A stretch of 10,407 nt of DNA from Candidatus Pelagibacter sp. (GTDB lineage Bacteria > Pseudomonadota > Alphaproteobacteria > Pelagibacterales > Pelagibacteraceae). The notes below the pieces were generated by a model. It was not told where the DNA came from and ran no database searches. It saw only the letters and a program-made list of their open reading frames with translations. Both the position numbers and the translations under genes were made by a program. Within the stretch, counting starts at the first letter, position 1. Each line of letters starts with the position of its first letter. This document shows positions 6,505 through 10,407 of the stretch, in pieces. The DNA is taken from positions 1-10,407 of the forward strand of contig JAOJEG010000021.1 in the NCBI GenBank assembly GCA_028226535.1. The letters are read 5' to 3'.

Positions 6505-8349
6505 ATGAAAAAAATTACTCTCACTTGTGCACATGCAATCGTAAAATATTTAATTGCCCAAAAAATATTAATTAATGGCAAAAAAGAACCTTTGTTTCCA
6601 GGAGTGTTTGGAATCTTTGGACATGGTAATGTGGCGTGTTTAGGCCAAGCGCTTGAAGAAAACCAAAAAGAACTTCCAACTTATAGAGGCCATCATGAAC
6701 AAAATATGGCTTTGACAGGGATTGGGTATGCAAGAGCTAAAAGAAGACAACAGATTTTTGTAGCAACTTCTTCAGTTGGTCCTGGTGCAACAAACATGGT
6801 TACAGCAGCAGCCGTTGCAATGAGTAACAGATTACCTATTTTATTTTTACCCGGAGATACATATGCAAACAGAATGCCAGACCCAGTACTCCAACAAGTA
6901 GAACATTTTAACAATCCAGGAATAACTGCTAATGATGCCTTTAAACCTGTGACTAGATATTTTGATCGTATCACTAGACCAGAGCAAATTATTCAGTCAT
7001 TTCCAGCAGCAGTTCAAACAATGCTAGATCCTGCTGATTGCGGACCTGCTTGCATCGCTTTAAGCCAAGATATTCAAGGACAAACTTTTGATTATCCTGA
7101 AAAATTTTTTAAAGAAAAAGTTCATGCAATTAGAAGACCAAGACCAGATGAATTTCAAATTAAAGAAGCTGCTGAAAAAATTAAATCATCAAAAAATCCA
7201 ATAATAATTTCTGGTGGTGGAGTTTTTTATTCTGATGCAATGGATGAGTTAAGTAAGTTTGCAATTAAACATAACATTCCAGTAACTCAAACTGTAATGG
7301 GATATTCTACAATGAAAAGAGACCACTCACATTATGCTGGTCAAATAGGTGGGCTAGGCGGCAAAAATACAAATTCACTTGCCAAACAAACTGATCTTGC
7401 AATTGCTGTTGGTACTAAACTTGCAGACTTTACTACTGGATCTTGGGCTAACTTTGAAAACGAAAATTTTCAACTTGTTTCAATTAATGTATCAAGATTT
7501 GATGCCAATAAACATTTGGCTCAAGCGGTAGTAGGTGATGCAAAAGTTTCACTAGATGAACTTTCACAAGCATTAGGTGATTGGAAAGCTGGCGAGGAAT
7601 GGAATAAAAAATCTCAAGCAGAGTTAAAAGCGTGGAATGAGCATGTAGATAAAGAGAGTGCTCCTTCAAATCAAGAGGTACCAAGTTATGTTCAAGTAGT
7701 TGGTGCCGTCTATAAGAATTCTGATCCATCAGATATCGCAGTTACAGCAGCAGGAGGTTTAGTGGGTGAAGTTATTCAGGTTTGGAGACCAAGAGAATTA
7801 AATACTCATGAAACTGAATGGGGATTTAGTTGTATGAGTTATGAAATTTCAGGAGCTTTAGGAATAAAAATGGCAAACCCTAATAAAGAAGTAATTTCTT
7901 TTGTTGGAGACGGGTCTTATCTTTTAAATAATACAGATATTTATTCTTCAGTAATTACTAACAATAAGCTTATCATAATCGTTTGTGATAATGGCGGATT
8001 TGCAGTGATCAATAGACTACAATTATTCAAAGGTGGAAACGAATATAACAATTTATTAAAGAGTTCAAATACCCCAGGTCTTGTAGATGTAGATTTTGCA
8101 AAACACGCAGAAAGTATGGGAGCAAAATCAGAGCATGTTAATTCAATTTCAGATCTTGAAGAAGCATTTAAGAGAGCAAAAAAATCAGATGTTACTTATG
8201 TAATTTCAATTAAAACTCATGCTTATCAATGGTTAGAGGGTTCTGCTTTTTGGGATAGCCCTACACTAGAAATTCCAACCACTAAAGAAAATGAAGAAGC
8301 TTTAAAACTATATAAAGAAGGAAAGAACAAACAAAGACAAGGTGTTTAA
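6505..8349 (+). CDS. iolD: 3D-(3,5/4)-trihydroxycyclohexane-1,2-dione hydrolase (IolD), ThDP-dependent
   Basis: A 614-residue thiamine-diphosphate enzyme with the acetolactate-synthase fold. IolD opens the ring of trihydroxycyclohexane-1,2-dione to 5-deoxy-glucuronate in myo-inositol breakdown. The N-terminal PYR domain has the activating glutamate E65 in YRGHHEQNMA and SVGPGATNM (90-98). The middle domain has IIISGGGVFYSDA (233-245). The C-terminal PP domain has the ThDP/Mg motif GDGSYLLNN at 468-476 with D469, and N496 in CDNGGFAVIN. The IolD-like ending YQWLEGSAFWDSPTLEI (574-590) and near-typical length (about 615-645) separate it from acetolactate synthase. It leads a rightward set with a Gfo/Idh/MocA dehydrogenase (six-base gap) and an SDR. 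The other inositol genes (iolE, iolB, iolC, iolJ) are not in this window. No Shine-Dalgarno is seen; the start follows family alignment. Confidence 0.93.
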   Translation: MKKITLTCAHAIVKYLIAQKILINGKKEPLFPGVFGIFGHGNVACLGQALEENQKELPTYRGHHEQNMALTGIGYARAKRRQQIFVATSSVGPGATNMVTAAAVAMSNRLPILFLPGDTYANRMPDPVLQQVEHFNNPGITANDAFKPVTRYFDRITRPEQIIQSFPAAVQTMLDPADCGPACIALSQDIQGQTFDYPEKFFKEKVHAIRRPRPDEFQIKEAAEKIKSSKNPIIISGGGVFYSDAMDELSKFAIKHNIPVTQTVMGYSTMKRDHSHYAGQIGGLGGKNTNSLAKQTDLAIAVGTKLADFTTGSWANFENENFQLVSINVSRFDANKHLAQAVVGDAKVSLDELSQALGDWKAGEEWNKKSQAELKAWNEHVDKESAPSNQEVPSYVQVVGAVYKNSDPSDIAVTAAGGLVGEVIQVWRPRELNTHETEWGFSCMSYEISGALGIKMANPNKEVISFVGDGSYLLNNTDIYSSVITNNKLIIIVCDNGGFAVINRLQLFKGGNEYNNLLKSSNTPGLVDVDFAKHAESMGAKSEHVNSISDLEEAFKRAKKSDVTYVISIKTHAYQWLEGSAFWDSPTLEIPTTKENEEALKLYKEGKNKQRQGV

Positions 8350-8355
8350 TTCTTT

Positions 8356-9513
8356 ATGAATAAAATTTTTAAAGTAGGCCTAATTGGCTGTGGTCATATT
8401 TCTGAAACATATTTTAGAGCAGAAAAATATTTCAATAATATTAAAATTGTTAAATGTGCAGATATAAACCTCAGTAATGCCCTTAAATGTGCAAAAACAT
8501 ATAAGATACAAGCAGTAACTGTTAATGAACTTTTGAAAGATAGAGAAGTTGAGATTATTCTAAACTTAACCATCCCTAAAGCTCATTACCAGGTCGCAAA
8601 ACAGGCGTTAGTTAATGGAAAACATGTTTACTCTGAAAAACCATTAGCAATTAATTTTAACGATGGAAAAGATCTCCTTAAAATAGCAAAAAAGAAAAAA
8701 CTTTATATTGGAAACGCTCCTGATACTTTTTTAGGTGGCGGTATTCAAAAATCAAAAGAATTAGTTGATAAAAAAATTATAGGTAAAATCAATCTAGGAA
8801 ATGCAATTTTTGCTTTTCCTGGGGTTCAATCTTACCATCCAAATCCAGAACCATGGTTTGCTAAAAAAGAAGGTGGGCCAGTAATCGATATGGGTCCATA
8901 TTACTTAACAGCTTTAGTTAATTTATTAGGACCAGCAAAAAAAGTCACTGGCAGCATAGTTAATGGAGTTAAAAGAAGAACGATTGGTATTGGACCAAGA
9001 AAAAACAAAACATTTAAAGTTGAATGTCCCACTACATATTTATCAACAATTACATTTGATAACGGAACAATAATTAGACTAACTCTTTCGTTTGATGTTA
9101 TTGCTCATCAAAGAAATCATATCGAACTTTATGGTGACAAAGGCTCTATGATTGTTCCCGATCCAAATATGTTTGGAGGTTCAGTTTATGTATGTAAAAA
9201 GCTAGGTGATCCCTGGATAGAATATAAAACAAACAAAATGCCATTTGGAAAAATTAATATTAGATCACAAAGTTCTAGAGCGAACGAGTCTCCTACTAAT
9301 GCTAATTATCGTGGAGCAGGACTAGCAGAAATGGCTTATTCAATTGAAAATAAAAAAATAAACAAATGTAATGGAGAACTATCTCTTCATGTTTTAGATA
9401 TCATTCAATCAACAATGAAAGCATGTAAGACTAATAAACCACAAGTAATTAAGACTACATGCAAAAAACCAAGTTTATTCCAATTAAAAGATATAAAGAA
9501 AATATTGAAATAA
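8356..9513 (+). CDS. Gfo/Idh/MocA family NAD(P)-dependent oxidoreductase
   Basis: A 385-residue sugar or polyol dehydrogenase-type protein. The N-terminal Rossmann fold begins with VGLIGCGHIS (7-16, GxGxxS variant). YSEKPLAIN (92-100) carries the EKP motif with the lysine (K95) that is catalytic in this family. EGGPVIDMGPYYLTALVNLLGP (172-193) is the active-site helix, with D178 and Y182 where inositol dehydrogenase has Asp and His. The C-terminal region with YRGAGLAEMAYSI and the LHVLDIIQS helix is usual for the family. It starts six bases after iolD, so it is almost certainly co-transcribed. An inositol or scyllo-inositol dehydrogenase (IolG/IolX/IolW-like) role is suggested by iolD, but the Tyr for His and the sugar-dehydrogenase neighbours leave hexose or sugar-lactone substrates open. 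No secretion signal is visible. Confidence 0.9.
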   Translation: MNKIFKVGLIGCGHISETYFRAEKYFNNIKIVKCADINLSNALKCAKTYKIQAVTVNELLKDREVEIILNLTIPKAHYQVAKQALVNGKHVYSEKPLAINFNDGKDLLKIAKKKKLYIGNAPDTFLGGGIQKSKELVDKKIIGKINLGNAIFAFPGVQSYHPNPEPWFAKKEGGPVIDMGPYYLTALVNLLGPAKKVTGSIVNGVKRRTIGIGPRKNKTFKVECPTTYLSTITFDNGTIIRLTLSFDVIAHQRNHIELYGDKGSMIVPDPNMFGGSVYVCKKLGDPWIEYKTNKMPFGKINIRSQSSRANESPTNANYRGAGLAEMAYSIENKKINKCNGELSLHVLDIIQSTMKACKTNKPQVIKTTCKKPSLFQLKDIKKILK

Positions 9514-9529
9514 TATTTATAATCAAAAT

Positions 9530-10287
9530 ATGAAAGTTCAATATTTTGACTTAAAAAATAAACGTGCTTTAGTTTCAGGTGGAGCATCTGGTATTGGAGC
9601 ATCAATTGTTGAACATCTTTGTGAACAAGGTGTTGAGGTTTATTTTTTTGATATAGATAAAAAAGAAGCTCAAAAACTAATTACAAAAATTAAAAAGAAA
9701 AAACAAAGAGTACCTACTTTTATATTCTGCAATATTAAAAATATAAAAAAATATAAAAATTTAATTCAAGGTATTATTAAAAAAAAAGGTCCAATTGATA
9801 TTTTAGTTAACAACGCATCAAACGATCAAAGACATACTCTTGAGGAAATTACAGAAAAATACTGGGATGAAAGAATGACAATAAATTTAAAGCACTATTT
9901 ATTCGCTATTCAAGCAGTTAAGAAAAGTATGATTAAAAACGTGGATCAATAATAAATTTAGGTTCAGTTAGTTGGATAAGAGGTGCGGTTATGTTTCCAG
10001 CTTATAGCACAGCAAAAGCTGCAATTTATGGTTTAACTAAATCTTTAGCTAGAGATTTAGGACAACATAATATTAGAATAAACTCTATAGCACCTGGATC
10101 AGTTGCAACTAAAAGACAGTCAAAATTGTGGTTAAATTCAAAATTTAAAAAAGAAATTTTAGATAATCAGTGTCTTAAAAAACAAATACTACCAGAGGAT
10201 GTTTCAAGAATGGTTTTATATTTAGCTTCCGATGCTTCATCTGGTTGTACGAAACAAAATTTTACTGTCGATGGTGGATTAATTTAA
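9530..10287 (+). pseudogene. XylB-like SDR sugar 1-dehydrogenase split by a one-base frameshift
   Basis: Two overlapping frames together encode one short-chain dehydrogenase of about 252 residues. The first frame (9530-9952) has SGGASGIG (16-23, NAD(P) binding), NNAS (94-97) and N119. It then meets tandem stops after MIKNVDQ. The second frame resumes from about 9943 with GSIINLGSVSW and YSTAK, then runs to the stop at 10287. Adding one base near the A5 run at 9935-9939 or after 9940 restores KNGGSIINLGS or KKRGSIINLGS and a tetrad N119-S146-Y159-K163 with normal spacing. Segments such as NDQRH, YWDER, TKRQ and QCLK match Caulobacter D-xylose 1-dehydrogenase (XylB, from memory), so the parent enzyme oxidises an aldose to its lactone. 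It may be a real inactivation or an assembly indel; programmed -1 slippage at T-AAA-AAC is less likely. It follows the Gfo/Idh/MocA gene by 16 bases. Confidence 0.8.
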
Positions 10288-10293
10288 GTCTGA

Positions 10294-10407
10294 CTATTCA
10301 ATTATATTAAAATCAGATTTATATTTATCGGTTATAGTTAAACCTAATCCAGGAGTATTATCATCTAAATTGATAAATCCATTTTCTGGAGCAGGATCAC
10401 CTTCAAA
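10294..10407 (-). CDS. C-terminal end of an enolase-superfamily (mandelate racemase-like) dehydratase, partial
   Basis: Reading leftwards from the right edge, 37 codons end in TAG at 10296-10294. The peptide contains FEGDPAPENGFINL and PGLGLTI. This 'P.NG.I.L...PGLG' pattern is the usual tail of mandelate racemase/muconate-lactonizing-type enzymes, including the sugar-acid dehydratases for rhamnonate, fuconate, galactonate and similar acids. The catalytic barrel lies outside the window. It converges on the SDR with a six-base gap. A sugar-acid dehydratase beside an XylB-like dehydrogenase, a 2-keto-3-deoxy acid aldolase and a semialdehyde dehydrogenase makes biochemical sense, but the short tail alone does not prove dehydratase over racemase. 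Confidence 0.6.
   Translation of the reverse strand, partial: FEGDPAPENGFINLDDNTPGLGLTITDKYKSDFNIIE

Noticed and set aside
6693..7729. Open frames of 93 and 81 codons opposite iolD
   Set aside because: They are antisense to conserved ThDP-enzyme sequence, and the peptides look like back-translation artefacts.
9405..9605. A 66-codon open frame on the minus strand across the Gfo/Idh/MocA-SDR junction
   Set aside because: It overlaps two genes on the opposite strand, and its hydrophobic, aromatic-rich peptide is typical of antisense A/T-rich DNA.
9935..9940. Programmed -1 frameshift site in the SDR gene
   Set aside because: T-AAA-AAC is not a canonical slippery heptamer, I see no following stem-loop, and this kind of enzyme has no known use of frameshifting; an indel is simpler.

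Overview
The window is a very AT-rich (roughly 30% GC by eye), gene-dense stretch with short or overlapping gene junctions and lysine/asparagine-rich proteins. Few genes have recognisable Shine-Dalgarno sequences. This composition and the gene types fit a streamlined marine alphaproteobacterium of the SAR11/Pelagibacterales kind. That is an inference from style; there is no marker gene here. I see no RNA gene, CRISPR array, insertion sequence or phage gene.

Left part (1-4177): two divergent gene sets share an 82-bp intergenic region that holds an imperfect inverted repeat. Leftwards run a ketopantoate-reductase-family dehydrogenase and, with stop and start codons abutting, a 2-oxoglutarate/Fe(II) oxygenase; another gene may begin at the left edge. 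Rightwards run a DUF1907 (C11orf54/PTD012-like) putative zinc hydrolase, a small MarR-like winged-helix protein, and a PanB-fold protein overlapping it by one base. PanB and PanE act one after the other in pantothenate synthesis. Here, however, the PanB-like protein lacks the metal ligands and the PanE-like one lacks two substrate-binding asparagines, so the pair probably does something else.

Right part (4174-10407): this looks like a sugar, sugar-acid or inositol catabolic cluster. Leftwards run an aldehyde dehydrogenase of the ketoglutarate/succinate-semialdehyde type and an HpcH/HpaI aldolase. Rightwards, from a second divergent promoter region, run IolD (ThDP-dependent trihydroxycyclohexanedione hydrolase), a Gfo/Idh/MocA dehydrogenase and an XylB-like SDR sugar dehydrogenase that is split by a one-base frameshift. 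Converging from the right edge is the C-terminus of an apparent enolase-superfamily sugar-acid dehydratase.

Together the right-hand genes offer the steps of a non-phosphorylative route: oxidation of a sugar or polyol, dehydration of the acid to a 2-keto-3-deoxy acid, aldol cleavage or semialdehyde oxidation, plus the ring-opening step of inositol degradation. The actual substrate cannot be read from the sequence.
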